34,634 nucleotides of DNA from Flemingiibacterium sp045632605 (GTDB lineage: Bacteria > Bacillota > Clostridia > Oscillospirales > CAG-272): NCBI GenBank assembly GCA_045632605.1, contig JAZQXA010000001.1, positions 1-34,634 on the forward strand. Direction: 5' to 3'. Below the pieces are notes generated by a model. It did not search any database. It saw only the letters and a program-made list of their open reading frames with translations, and was not told the origin of the DNA. The position numbers were made by a program, and so were the translations under genes. Shown here in pieces: positions 16,600 through 25,550 of the stretch; the first letter of the stretch is position 1; every line of letters begins with the position of its first letter.

Positions 16600-17661
16600 T
16601 TATTCAAAAATAGGGTATACGTTTGTTCCAGACGTTTGTTTCAGCCCTCTGCTACGGGCAACCGCCATACAGTTCGCAATATCTTTTTTTGCAGTACGCT
16701 TTCTTCGTATCATTTCACCGAGCACAAAGAAAGGATTAAAAAGAAGCATTGCCCTGGCAACTTCCGACTTTGAAACTCCACATCTTTTGTATTCTGCAAG
16801 AATTTCCAACAGTGCATAGTCTACGGCTTTTTTATCAAACTGCCTGCTTGCCACTCTTCTCAACCATTTGGCATAATCAAGGAATTTCACAATATCCGGC
16901 TGCTCTCTGAAATAAATTCCGCCAATGTAGAATTCCTTCATCGAGTCATTCATTTCTGTGAGAAGCGTCCTGTAATACTTGTCCTGAATCTTCAAAACCT
17001 CGGTATGCTGTCTTTCAAGTGTAGTGCTTGTAATCTGTTTGTCATGCAAACGGTACAGCATCAGACATTCGGGAAGGAGCTGCATCTTGAATCCCGCCAT
17101 CGCAATGCGCGTCCACAATTCCAAATCCTCAGTGCAAGTGTGAGTCTGATCGTATCCCATCTGCTTCATCACTTCAGCTTTAGCAATAACCCCGGGATGA
17201 AGGATCGGATTTGCCACAAGAAGCATCGCACGAAGTGCATCGTTATCACAACGTCCGCCTGCACCGCCCGATGCATATACTCCGTTCTTCATAGTCATAA
17301 ATCGGCAGGAAGACAACGCCACATCGGGATTTTCTTCCATGAACTTATACTGCTTTGCCAATCGGTCCGGAAGGCAGATATCGTCCGCATCCATTCTTGC
17401 AATGTATTTTCCACGGCACAGCGAAATGGCTTTATTCAGCGATGCGGGAAGCCTGAGATTCACTTCATTGGTGTGAACCTTGATTCTGCTGTCTTTTGCC
17501 GAAAACTCCGCAAGGATATCACCAGTCGAATCACCGGAGCAATCGTTGATAATAATCAACTCAAAATTTTCAAATGTCTGATTGATTACGCTTTCTACAG
17601 CTTCCGCGAGATACATCTCACCGTTATATACACTCATTATTACCGATATTTCAGGCATCAT
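16600..17661 (-). CDS. Family 2 glycosyltransferase
   Basis: 353 residues from the ATG at 17661. The longer frame would use a TTG start and overlap the upstream gene; GGGTGA, overlapping that gene's stop, is the better ribosome binding site. A GT-A fold is shown by the N-terminal ISVIMSVYNGE, the nucleotide-sugar site LIIINDCSGDST and the metal-binding DADD at 91-94. The C-terminal 150 residues are helical and basic, perhaps membrane-associated. It adds one sugar to the lipid-linked EPS repeat on the cytoplasmic face. Donor and linkage cannot be told. Confidence 0.9.
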   Translation of the reverse strand: MMPEISVIMSVYNGEMYLAEAVESVINQTFENFELIIINDCSGDSTGDILAEFSAKDSRIKVHTNEVNLRLPASLNKAISLCRGKYIARMDADDICLPDRLAKQYKFMEENPDVALSSCRFMTMKNGVYASGGAGGRCDNDALRAMLLVANPILHPGVIAKAEVMKQMGYDQTHTCTEDLELWTRIAMAGFKMQLLPECLMLYRLHDKQITSTTLERQHTEVLKIQDKYYRTLLTEMNDSMKEFYIGGIYFREQPDIVKFLDYAKWLRRVASRQFDKKAVDYALLEILAEYKRCGVSKSEVARAMLLFNPFFVLGEMIRRKRTAKKDIANCMAVARSRGLKQTSGTNVYPIFE

Positions 17662-17669
17662 AGAAGCTT

Positions 17670-18689
17670 TCACCCTTTCTTTAAGATGTTCTTTATTTTC
17701 TTGCAAAAATTGAGGAAATAAAATGCGGTTTTATATCGGTTCTTCTTCATGAGAAGAATTGCCGCCTTGCTTTTAGGAGTTATGTTTGCAAACTTGGCAT
17801 GACGAATTTTTTCACTGTGCAGGGAATGCAAAATATTTTCACGAATATCCCCAATACTATCAAAATAATCGCCTTCTGCCGCAGATGCAAGAATTGCAAA
17901 ACACATAAAGCAGGAATACCTGCAGAGTTGTTCTTCGATATCTGCGACCTTGCTGAAATCGTTTTTACTGATCTCATTTATCACATTTTCCACAAGACCA
18001 ATCTGTCCGGCATTGAATGCCTTGGACAAAGAATCACCGCGAACCGTGTACAAATAAGCGTTTTTTTTGCTGATGTACACACTTTTTGCCTGAAGATAGC
18101 ACGGAATTACGCAGCATAAGTCCTCACCAAGCGAAATCTTCTCATTAACATTAAGCTGGTTCGGGGTCAGCAAATCGCGCTTGACGGCTTTGCCGGACAA
18201 ATAATAGGACATATGCTCCATATTTTTGTCCATCATCAATCTCGGATAAATATGTTTTTCAAAACTTTCACCGATGTAAAGACCTTCGTCAAGACCATCA
18301 TTTGTAATCTTGACTGTCTCACCGTTTTTCACCCAGCGGTAAGAGAAAGATACGATTTCGCAGTTTGTGTCGGTTATGATTTTGTGCGCACATTCGAGCG
18401 TATCCTCTTCAATTAAATCGTCGGAATCCAGGTTGAACACATACTCTCCCATCGCCACCTTAATTCCTGCACGTCTTGCACTGGCAAGGCCGCCGTTGGG
18501 TTTATGGATGACTTTGATACGTTCATCCTTTCTGGCATATGCGTCGCACATCGCAGGGCATTTATCGGGTGAGCCATCATCCACCAAAATCAGCTCAAAA
18601 TCCTGAAATGACTGTCCAAGCACGCTTTCTATACATGCCGGCAGATATTCTTCTACCTTATATATAGGTACTATGACGGAAAAAAACAT
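17670..18689 (-). CDS. Family 2 glycosyltransferase
   Basis: 339 residues; ATG after AGGAG at six bases. GT2 signatures are FSVIVPIYKVEEYL at the N-terminus, LILVDDGSPD at 34-42, the conserved NGGLASARRAGI and the metal site DSDD at 88-91. The C-terminal third is basic and Lys-rich, consistent with peripheral membrane binding. Its stop overlaps the ribosome binding site of the next GT2 gene, so the two are co-translated. It is one of three consecutive GT2 genes, likely building part of the EPS repeat unit. Confidence 0.9.
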   Translation of the reverse strand: MFFSVIVPIYKVEEYLPACIESVLGQSFQDFELILVDDGSPDKCPAMCDAYARKDERIKVIHKPNGGLASARRAGIKVAMGEYVFNLDSDDLIEEDTLECAHKIITDTNCEIVSFSYRWVKNGETVKITNDGLDEGLYIGESFEKHIYPRLMMDKNMEHMSYYLSGKAVKRDLLTPNQLNVNEKISLGEDLCCVIPCYLQAKSVYISKKNAYLYTVRGDSLSKAFNAGQIGLVENVINEISKNDFSKVADIEEQLCRYSCFMCFAILASAAEGDYFDSIGDIRENILHSLHSEKIRHAKFANITPKSKAAILLMKKNRYKTAFYFLNFCKKIKNILKKG

Positions 18690-18698
18690 CGCTTACTC

Positions 18699-19757
18699 CT
18701 ATTTGCTTCTTAGTTTGACAAGCACTTTTAACATATAGTACAGGCGGTACTTCATGGCATATGCAAATATCCGCTGCTTGATTGGAAGCGTGGCAATCGG
18801 ATATTCATTAAATGTGCGTAAAGACAAGCTATGCTCACAGATTGCCTGCAGTCTTTTTTTTAATTCCCTGTATTTTATATTGGTTTGCGCGGCGTGCATG
18901 ATTTCCTGCGAGCATAATACTCTGCACATCGCCTGCCAAAATCTGTAGATATAGACTCCATATTCACTTTCATCAATGTCAGTGCGGAATCGCTTTTCAA
19001 CTTCCCCGACAAAAACAAGGCTTTTTTCAAATCTGTCTTTTTTATATGATTTTGAAATCGAATCCCCATTTCTGCAGTAATTGTAAAATGCTTCAGGAAT
19101 ACCTGTCGCACTTTTAATGCACGATATGTAGTCAACCATAAACAGCGCATCTTCGGAAAGCATTTCCCGTTCAGATTCGAAAACGATACCGTTTTTCTTG
19201 ATAATCTCGTGCCGGAACAGATTCTTCCAGATGCTCATTCCATATTTACTGTCATCCTCATCTTCAGGTGTCGCGCCAACAATGCCCATTTTCAGCTTCC
19301 GCAAGCTATCCTCAGTGTCAAACTGCGTGTCCTCGGTAAAATAAGCTTTGCGAATGCATTCGCCTTCTTCACTGAACATATTGCCGTCTACAAACAATAC
19401 GCCGGACATAACGAGATCCGATTCGTATTTCTGCGCCCTCTCATAAAGGGTAGCAAACATGTCCGGTTCCACAAAATCGTCAGAATCCACGAAACCGATG
19501 TACTCGCCTTCTGCAACCGCAAGTGCTGCATTCCGTGCCATACCCGCCCCCTCGTTCACCTTGTGCAAAACCTTGATTCGGTCATCCTCATTCGCCATTT
19601 TATTGCAGATTTCAAAGGATGAATCTGTCGAGGAATCGTCGACAAGAATAATTTCAATGTCGGTAAGCGTTTGACTACGCAAAGAATTTACGCACCGTTC
19701 AATGTATTTTTCTACATTGTATACGGGAACAATAATGCTGACTTTGGGCTGTGACAC
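18699..19757 (-). CDS. Family 2 glycosyltransferase (GTG start)
   Basis: 352 residues starting at GTG 19757, with AGGTGA six bases upstream; that TGA is also the stop of the preceding GT4 gene. Motifs: VSIIVPVYNVEKYI, ILVDDSSTD at 38-46, NEGAGMARNAAL and the metal-binding DSDD at 91-94. The C-terminal domain is helical and ends basic. It is part of the GT2 trio. Small gaps or overlaps on both sides indicate a single operon. Sugar specificity is unknown. Confidence 0.9.
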   Translation of the reverse strand: MSQPKVSIIVPVYNVEKYIERCVNSLRSQTLTDIEIILVDDSSTDSSFEICNKMANEDDRIKVLHKVNEGAGMARNAALAVAEGEYIGFVDSDDFVEPDMFATLYERAQKYESDLVMSGVLFVDGNMFSEEGECIRKAYFTEDTQFDTEDSLRKLKMGIVGATPEDEDDSKYGMSIWKNLFRHEIIKKNGIVFESEREMLSEDALFMVDYISCIKSATGIPEAFYNYCRNGDSISKSYKKDRFEKSLVFVGEVEKRFRTDIDESEYGVYIYRFWQAMCRVLCSQEIMHAAQTNIKYRELKKRLQAICEHSLSLRTFNEYPIATLPIKQRIFAYAMKYRLYYMLKVLVKLRSK

Positions 19758-19761
19758 GATA

Positions 19762-20970
19762 TCACCTCGCAGTTAATTTTTCATACTCTTTTATCAGAAT
19801 CTCGGCATAATCTTCTACATTCAGAAGCTCGCTTTGCTTCTTTTTGCAGTTATCCTTCAGCGTTTGATAATACGCCTCATTTTCAAGAGCTTCTTTGAGC
19901 TTTGCCGCCATTTCTTTCGGTGAAGGTTCATTTACAAGAATACCGGTGACACCGTCCTGTACCAGCTCCGCCATACCGCCGTTATTCATGGTAACGACAG
20001 GCACTCCAAGACACTGCGCTTCCAGGATGGAAAGTGGGCAGTTTTCATACCAAATGGACGATACAACAAATACTTTGGATTTGGATATAAAGTCAACCAG
20101 CTTATCGCCGGAAAGAAAACCGACAAGCTTTACATTGTCGATATTTTCAAGAAGATGCTTTTCAGGACCGTCGCCCGCCACCATAAAGGTGTACTCAGGC
20201 AGAAGCTTTGCCGTTTCGGCAAGAAGCTCAAGTCCTTTTTCCTTTGCAAGTCTGCCGGCAAATGCAATATATCCGCCGCATTCGGTGTCATCCCGGGTGA
20301 ATTTATTCTTATCTATAAAATTATGTATTGTTTTTGTTTTACCCCGATAGAGTGTCTTTGCAGACAGCAGCTTTCCCTCTAAAAAATAGCTGGGACTGAT
20401 ATATAGATCCACCTTTTTATAGGTTCCGAGCATCGCATATACGCGTGCCTCTATGGCTCCGATTATGCTTTTAACCCGTGAGCCGTGAATACATTTATTT
20501 TTGATGCAAGGCAGGTATGAGCCCTTCAGGCACTTTTCGCAAATCTCGTTTTTTTCAAAATTATAGAGCAGGTGATTGGGACAGATCATTTGATAATCAT
20601 GCACTGTCTGGACAAGGGGAATTCTCCGCTTCTTTATGGCATAAATAACCGACGGTGTAAGCTGAAAATTAATATTATTCATGTGTACAATATCCGGCTT
20701 AAAATCGTCGATCACCTGCAAGAGCTTCTTTTTAGCTTCGAATGAATATATTATCTTGAACGGATATAAAAATCGTATGAAGTCTTTTGAGTGAAAATCC
20801 ATATTCATCGTATATAACCCTGCAGAATTGCCTACAGTATTTTTTTCGTCCTGCATTCCGAAAAACTCAATCTCATGTCCGAGCTTTTTCAAGTGATCGG
20901 CAAGATAAAGCATATAGTTTTCGCATCCGCCGCGCGAATAGAGAAATTTATTTACCATCAAAATTTTCAC
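19762..20970 (-). CDS. Family 4 glycosyltransferase with cysteine cluster
   Basis: 402 residues starting at GTG 20970, which overlaps the stop of the polymerase gene (GTGA). GT-B fold: N-terminal MVNKFLYSRGGCENYMLYLA, and a C-terminal donor domain with FAGRLAKEKGLELL, AGDGPEKHLL and the E-x7-E region ENCPLSILEAQCLG. Residues 130-160 hold C130, C144, C147, C155 and C160, a probable zinc-binding insertion seen in a subset of GT4 enzymes. It transfers a sugar to the growing EPS repeat. Retaining mechanism expected from the family. Confidence 0.9.
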   Translation of the reverse strand: MKILMVNKFLYSRGGCENYMLYLADHLKKLGHEIEFFGMQDEKNTVGNSAGLYTMNMDFHSKDFIRFLYPFKIIYSFEAKKKLLQVIDDFKPDIVHMNNINFQLTPSVIYAIKKRRIPLVQTVHDYQMICPNHLLYNFEKNEICEKCLKGSYLPCIKNKCIHGSRVKSIIGAIEARVYAMLGTYKKVDLYISPSYFLEGKLLSAKTLYRGKTKTIHNFIDKNKFTRDDTECGGYIAFAGRLAKEKGLELLAETAKLLPEYTFMVAGDGPEKHLLENIDNVKLVGFLSGDKLVDFISKSKVFVVSSIWYENCPLSILEAQCLGVPVVTMNNGGMAELVQDGVTGILVNEPSPKEMAAKLKEALENEAYYQTLKDNCKKKQSELLNVEDYAEILIKEYEKLTAR

Positions 20971-22268
20971 AGCAATAAGCTCCTTTCGTCTTTGGGGTTG
21001 TTTGATACATATCCAAATATTTTCATCTCCGTATTCCTTGCATGTTCATCAAAGCTATTTCCCATCATCAGCATCGCAAGCACACAGGTCAAAAGCGGAT
21101 AGTTCATCGTGTTGTCTGTGGAAGACACCACGATAAGATACACAGTAAGTATAAAGGTAATTATGGCATTATCGACGTTGCCGTTTCGACCGAAATACCA
21201 TACTCTGATAAGTGTCATAGCTACAAGCCAGATAATATATCCCCAGAAGCCCAAATCAATGAAATGCTGGAGAAAATCGTTATGTACCGATGCAACGTCT
21301 ACATTCATGAATGTATTCAACTGATAGGTCAGAAAACCGATTCCATTGCCTAAAAACCCTGGAGTAAATTCATAGAATTCATCAACAGCATTATATATTT
21401 CAACGCGTCCGCTTGTGTTGATGCCGGCCTTTTCCAGCATTTCAAACGAATCCATTTTTATGAGTGCAATATAGGCTATCAACAAAACAACGATGACAAA
21501 GGAAAAAAAAGTAACAATTTTGCTCGCGGTCTTTGGGACGAATCTTGCAATAAACTTCAGAAGATATCCGAGAATAAGTGCTATGACAATTGCAATCATG
21601 GCGATTCTCTTGAACGCAGCCAAAAAGCAAAACAAACTAAAAAACAGTAGAACGAAATATACAATACTTTTCTTTGGCTTGTAAAGCATATAGATAAGAT
21701 ATGCTCCCAAGCAGAACGCCAGCTCATGGATCTCCGACTGAATAATTACATCACCCGTAACCCCGGCAAAGGTGACAATCAACGTTACAAATTCGGAAAA
21801 ATAGCGTGCAAGACCGTTCTGCGCGATAACCGTAATGATCATAAGCATATTGGCAATCAGTATTGCCAATAGATTATACCAGATTCCGCGTTTTCCGAAA
21901 ATATACAGAAGCGCACCGGCGCCGAGTGCAAAGGAAAGCATATTAGTATAGATAAACAAACCGGAAAGTCCTCGGGAAATGACACCGATGTCCGCGGTAC
22001 CCATAAACCAGATGAAGAGCGATACCACCGTGGTAACGAGAAGCGGAATACTGTACACACAGGCATCACGAAACGCTACAGCGCCCCTTGCAATATCCGG
22101 TTTATACAAAAACACAAAAACTGCAGATCCGAAGAGTACAAGGGCAAATGCATGGCGAAACGTAACGTGTAATCCGATATTGATGTATTCATTAAGAAAA
22201 TAATACATCATGACCGCAACAACCAGAAAATATATTTCTTTTGCTTTTTTAAGAATTTTATTTTCCAC
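20967..22268 (-). CDS. O-antigen polymerase/ligase-like membrane protein (Wzy-type)
   Basis: 433 residues from GTG 22268, with GGAGGAGGG six bases upstream; an in-frame TTG at 22292 lies before that ribosome binding site and is unlikely. About 10-12 membrane segments with one large outside loop near residues 285-340 (GRVEIYNAVDEFY, GNGIGFLTYQLN, VHNDFLQHFIDLGFWG), the hallmark region of the Wzy_C/O-antigen ligase superfamily. In a gene run with a flippase and co-polymerases it is most likely the polymerase that joins repeat units outside the membrane. A ligase role cannot be excluded. Confidence 0.85.
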   Translation of the reverse strand: MENKILKKAKEIYFLVVAVMMYYFLNEYINIGLHVTFRHAFALVLFGSAVFVFLYKPDIARGAVAFRDACVYSIPLLVTTVVSLFIWFMGTADIGVISRGLSGLFIYTNMLSFALGAGALLYIFGKRGIWYNLLAILIANMLMIITVIAQNGLARYFSEFVTLIVTFAGVTGDVIIQSEIHELAFCLGAYLIYMLYKPKKSIVYFVLLFFSLFCFLAAFKRIAMIAIVIALILGYLLKFIARFVPKTASKIVTFFSFVIVVLLIAYIALIKMDSFEMLEKAGINTSGRVEIYNAVDEFYEFTPGFLGNGIGFLTYQLNTFMNVDVASVHNDFLQHFIDLGFWGYIIWLVAMTLIRVWYFGRNGNVDNAIITFILTVYLIVVSSTDNTMNYPLLTCVLAMLMMGNSFDEHARNTEMKIFGYVSNNPKDERSLLL

Positions 22269-22307
22269 ACATTTCCCTCCTCCCCTATGCAAATTCTTAT
22301 TCCGGGA

Positions 22308-24164
22308 TTATTTATTTCTTATATCCGAGGTATAAGTCTTTTTGCTTTTGATTGCTTCTGAAAGCAGTTTTCTCGCCGTCATATTTTCCTTGAAGGTTTC
22401 GGCAATTCCGATTTTGTATTCGATGACAGTATCAGTATGCTCGTCCCTTTCATCGATCCGCATACGGAAGAGCCGCATGATATCTTCAACCGTAATATAA
22501 TCGGAGTTTTCCGTCAGCATCACAAAGCTTCCGTTTCCGTTATAGACGTATTCTGTCTTTGAATTACCGTAAACTTCCTTTATGTACGAAGTAAACATTT
22601 TGATAACAGCGTCACCGGTGTCGCGTGTATATTCATTATTGATATGAGCAAGATTGCTTATATCTACCATACAGTACACAACGCCGTTATCAAGAAGCTT
22701 TTTATCTTTGGATTTTAAATACTTATCGAAATATGCTCTGTTACCAAATTCGGTAAGATGATCGGTATAGAAAATATAATTGATAATATCGATTGCACGG
22801 CTCAATACAATTACACCACCGCAGCAGACAACAACAAGGAAGACAAACGCAATGGCTGTATACAGCCCTACATTGACACTTTCCCTGACCGACGCAGAGG
22901 ACAATACCGAAATATAACTTGCGCCAAGATATCTGTTGTATTCATCATTGGTCTTCATGGTGGTATCGTAAAGCGCTGCCAATTCCGTCAGAAGCATGTC
23001 AATCTCTCGGTCAACCTCTGCCTTAAGTGCCGGATAATCCGGATTACAAAGTGCGGTACAAGTCAGAGGCGAATCAGCACAGTTATTATTACAATGCTCC
23101 GTACAAGAGGTAAACGTATTCAGGATATACCTATAGTATGCGGTGTCAATCAGCGTATGCGCATGATTTTCCTTGTGATCTCTCCAACTGTAAATAAGTT
23201 CATCATAAGTCACCGTCTGATCGCCGAAATACTCCTGAAGATTTCGTTCATGAAGATTGTCAAGAATATATTCGTAACTGATATTTGTGTTTCCCGACTC
23301 TCTCATTTTCTCAACATACGCATCAATAACAGTTACAATATCATCGATAAGACTCTCTTCCTTAGAATTTGATATTCCGTTATTAGCGATTCGCGTTGTA
23401 TAATCGGACACAAGCACCGATTTGTTCTTGGTAATCTGATATTTGTAGATCTTCGAAAAAATGGAAGATACCTTAACCTGACGCAGGTAGTTAAACTCGT
23501 TGACGAGTTCAGTAAAAGATACGCCGTTCTCTGTCGATCTGTAATAATTGTTCTGGCCAATTCTTTGATACAGAGTAGTGATTGTACTGTCAATGCTCGT
23601 ATCGATAATCTCCATCATCTCGATGTAGTCGTAATCATTTTTATCCAGCTCTTCAACCGTATTATTAGCAGGAGCAACATTTACATACTTGCGGCTGAAC
23701 TGTTCGAAATAGACATCCAGCGTTTCATCGAGCATTGTTCTGGCAAATTCCGCCCCCTCGCCGCTTGTTGCGGCAAAAGAAACGATGAAGGTGCTGGGCT
23801 CGTAAATATATTCCTCTCCCTCTTCAAGCTTGGCATCCTTCTGTGCAGCCTTATCCTTGTCCTCAATTGGAGTAATATTGATCCTTGAGGTCATACTATC
23901 CACAGAATAAATGCCGGTAAGTCCCATTTTGTCCACAACCTTTGACATAACAGCAGAGGACTTAATCTCACTTACATCCAGCTTTTCACCGGTAGGAGCA
24001 AGACCTTTTTCAGCTTGTTCATCGTTAAAATGAATCACCTCTGAAGCAATATAGGTATTGGATGAAGACAGCTTGAAATAAACCACATACGTTGCCAAAA
24101 GACAGATAACGATAAGCAGGGGCAGAAGCTTCTTTACATATTTAAGAAATACAAAATTCTTCAT
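22308..24164 (-). CDS. Wzz-like polysaccharide co-polymerase fused to a degenerate GGDEF domain
   Basis: 618 residues; ATG after GGAGG. Cytoplasmic start, membrane segment at about 12-30, a large outside domain (about 31-430), a second membrane segment at about 433-455, then a cytoplasmic GGDEF-like domain (about 462-615). The outside part opens with a Wzz-type beta/alpha region (IASEVIHFNDEQ, VSEIKSSAVMSKVVDKMG) and continues helical, with five cysteines at 354-373. The GGDEF fold is recognised by DHLTEFGNRAYFDKYL, VDISNLAHINNEY and TGDAVIK. The signature is GNGSF (543-547), lacking the acidic catalytic pair, and the I-site RxxD positions are N534 and T537. It is therefore probably a sensor or structural domain, not a cyclase. 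It likely sets chain length or export under nucleotide or protein control. Confidence 0.85.
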   Translation of the reverse strand: MKNFVFLKYVKKLLPLLIVICLLATYVVYFKLSSSNTYIASEVIHFNDEQAEKGLAPTGEKLDVSEIKSSAVMSKVVDKMGLTGIYSVDSMTSRINITPIEDKDKAAQKDAKLEEGEEYIYEPSTFIVSFAATSGEGAEFARTMLDETLDVYFEQFSRKYVNVAPANNTVEELDKNDYDYIEMMEIIDTSIDSTITTLYQRIGQNNYYRSTENGVSFTELVNEFNYLRQVKVSSIFSKIYKYQITKNKSVLVSDYTTRIANNGISNSKEESLIDDIVTVIDAYVEKMRESGNTNISYEYILDNLHERNLQEYFGDQTVTYDELIYSWRDHKENHAHTLIDTAYYRYILNTFTSCTEHCNNNCADSPLTCTALCNPDYPALKAEVDREIDMLLTELAALYDTTMKTNDEYNRYLGASYISVLSSASVRESVNVGLYTAIAFVFLVVVCCGGVIVLSRAIDIINYIFYTDHLTEFGNRAYFDKYLKSKDKKLLDNGVVYCMVDISNLAHINNEYTRDTGDAVIKMFTSYIKEVYGNSKTEYVYNGNGSFVMLTENSDYITVEDIMRLFRMRIDERDEHTDTVIEYKIGIAETFKENMTARKLLSEAIKSKKTYTSDIRNK

Positions 24165-24176
24165 GTTCAGCCTCCA

Positions 24177-25532
24177 TTATGCCCTTTTGGGGAATTTCTT
24201 TGAAATAGAAAGAAATACAAACGATACATATGCGAAAGCTGCAAAGATGACAGCTGTTTTCAGCTCATTAAAGATGGTGGTACCGTATATGCTGACTGCG
24301 ATACACTGATTCATTTTGTAACGTGAATATTCTCTTCCCGCAGTGATGGTTTCCTTTTCAAAGTCCTTAATATTGTCATAAATGGATTCGATCAGAGAAT
24401 CTGCTGCAGAGTAAAGATCAGGGTTTCCGCTTCCTGATTTAAATTTGTCGATCACCAATTGGTTTTCCATAATTTCCTTTTCATTTGAGGCTACAAAACC
24501 GCTGAAATTTGTTGCCATAACGGAAAGCTCATCCACACCGACCTTTGTTCTGCCCATATAATATTTTCCTGACGCATCCCATGTGGGGACAAGCACAACA
24601 CGCATCATTTCTTCACTGTACATATCAATTGCCTTATTACAAAGCGTATAGGATGCATCGTTCTTCTGACGGTCATAATCTATCTTTTTAATGTGATACG
24701 ATAATCTGTCAACGTATTCGACCTTGTCACGGACAACACCGTTCTGCAGAATGAGGGACTGCAGATTCTGATTGATTTGCGTTTCTTTGAATTGGTGAAC
24801 CCTACCCGCAATTGAATTGAAGGTATTGCCGTTCTCTGTTACAAAGCTGTTATTTTCGGATGCCATTTCGTATAGGTAATTAAGAATCGCTTGGGATTCC
24901 TTATCAAGGTATGAAACTATGTCCATATACTCCATTTCGCTGAAGTTAGGCTTTTTAGTATTCTTCTTGAACGTATCCGTGTATTTTTCAATATAACATT
25001 CTTTATAGGCCAAGGTGATAAGCTTGATAACATTCTCACTGTCCAGGTGCTTGGTATATTTGGAAGCGTTGTATTCGACTGCAAATTCGGTCGAAATCAA
25101 ATATTGCGACGGATCTTCGACGCTGCCCTGAACACATGGGTAAACAGCAAGGCAGTCGCGAAGCTGCTTTACCGTCACATCTTCAAATGCACCTTTTTTG
25201 ATAGCAAGCTCAACAACCTCATCACTGATGATATCCGCCATATTGTATCGTGTACCATTGGAATTCAGAGCCTGTGAAGCTTCAGAATAGTTCAGTGCGA
25301 CCACAGCATAAACGGATTTTTTCAATTCGAAATGATTGAAAACGCTGTACCCCATTGTCAGAATAAAACAAATAAGCAGCAGCCACACGTTAAAATATTC
25401 TGCCGTTTTGAAAATTTGTATACGCTCCGAACGGTTTACATTTTTTGAACGAAAATAGATTATCGCCGCCGAAATAACAAATATCAAACCGACAAGGATA
25501 AGAAACAGATTTTTTATAATTCCTGTCAGCAC
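24177..25532 (-). CDS. Wzz-like polysaccharide co-polymerase, second copy without GGDEF
   Basis: 451 residues from GTG 25532, preceded by GGAGG. Membrane segments at about 6-27 and 48-66, a large outside domain (about 70-420), and a final membrane segment near 425-443 with a short basic tail (SKKFPKRA). The start of the outside domain (SEASQALNSNGTRYN, then MADIISDEVVELAIKKGAFEDVTVKQL split across the helix) has the Wzz/PCP pattern. It lies 12 bases upstream of the Wzz-GGDEF gene, and the two probably form a mixed complex around the polymerase. Overall similarity between the two is low outside this pattern. It lacks the tyrosine-kinase tail of Wzc-type proteins. Confidence 0.75.
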   Translation of the reverse strand: MLTGIIKNLFLILVGLIFVISAAIIYFRSKNVNRSERIQIFKTAEYFNVWLLLICFILTMGYSVFNHFELKKSVYAVVALNYSEASQALNSNGTRYNMADIISDEVVELAIKKGAFEDVTVKQLRDCLAVYPCVQGSVEDPSQYLISTEFAVEYNASKYTKHLDSENVIKLITLAYKECYIEKYTDTFKKNTKKPNFSEMEYMDIVSYLDKESQAILNYLYEMASENNSFVTENGNTFNSIAGRVHQFKETQINQNLQSLILQNGVVRDKVEYVDRLSYHIKKIDYDRQKNDASYTLCNKAIDMYSEEMMRVVLVPTWDASGKYYMGRTKVGVDELSVMATNFSGFVASNEKEIMENQLVIDKFKSGSGNPDLYSAADSLIESIYDNIKDFEKETITAGREYSRYKMNQCIAVSIYGTTIFNELKTAVIFAAFAYVSFVFLSISKKFPKRA

Positions 25533-25550
25533 GTTACATAACCTCCGACA

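Noticed and set aside
17005..17721. 238-codon plus-strand frame opposite the GT2 genes
   Set aside because: Antisense to two clear glycosyltransferases with catalytic motifs; composition rich in His, Cys and Phe.
22758..23372. 204-codon plus-strand frame opposite the Wzz-GGDEF gene
   Set aside because: Antisense shadow without ribosome binding site or family motif.
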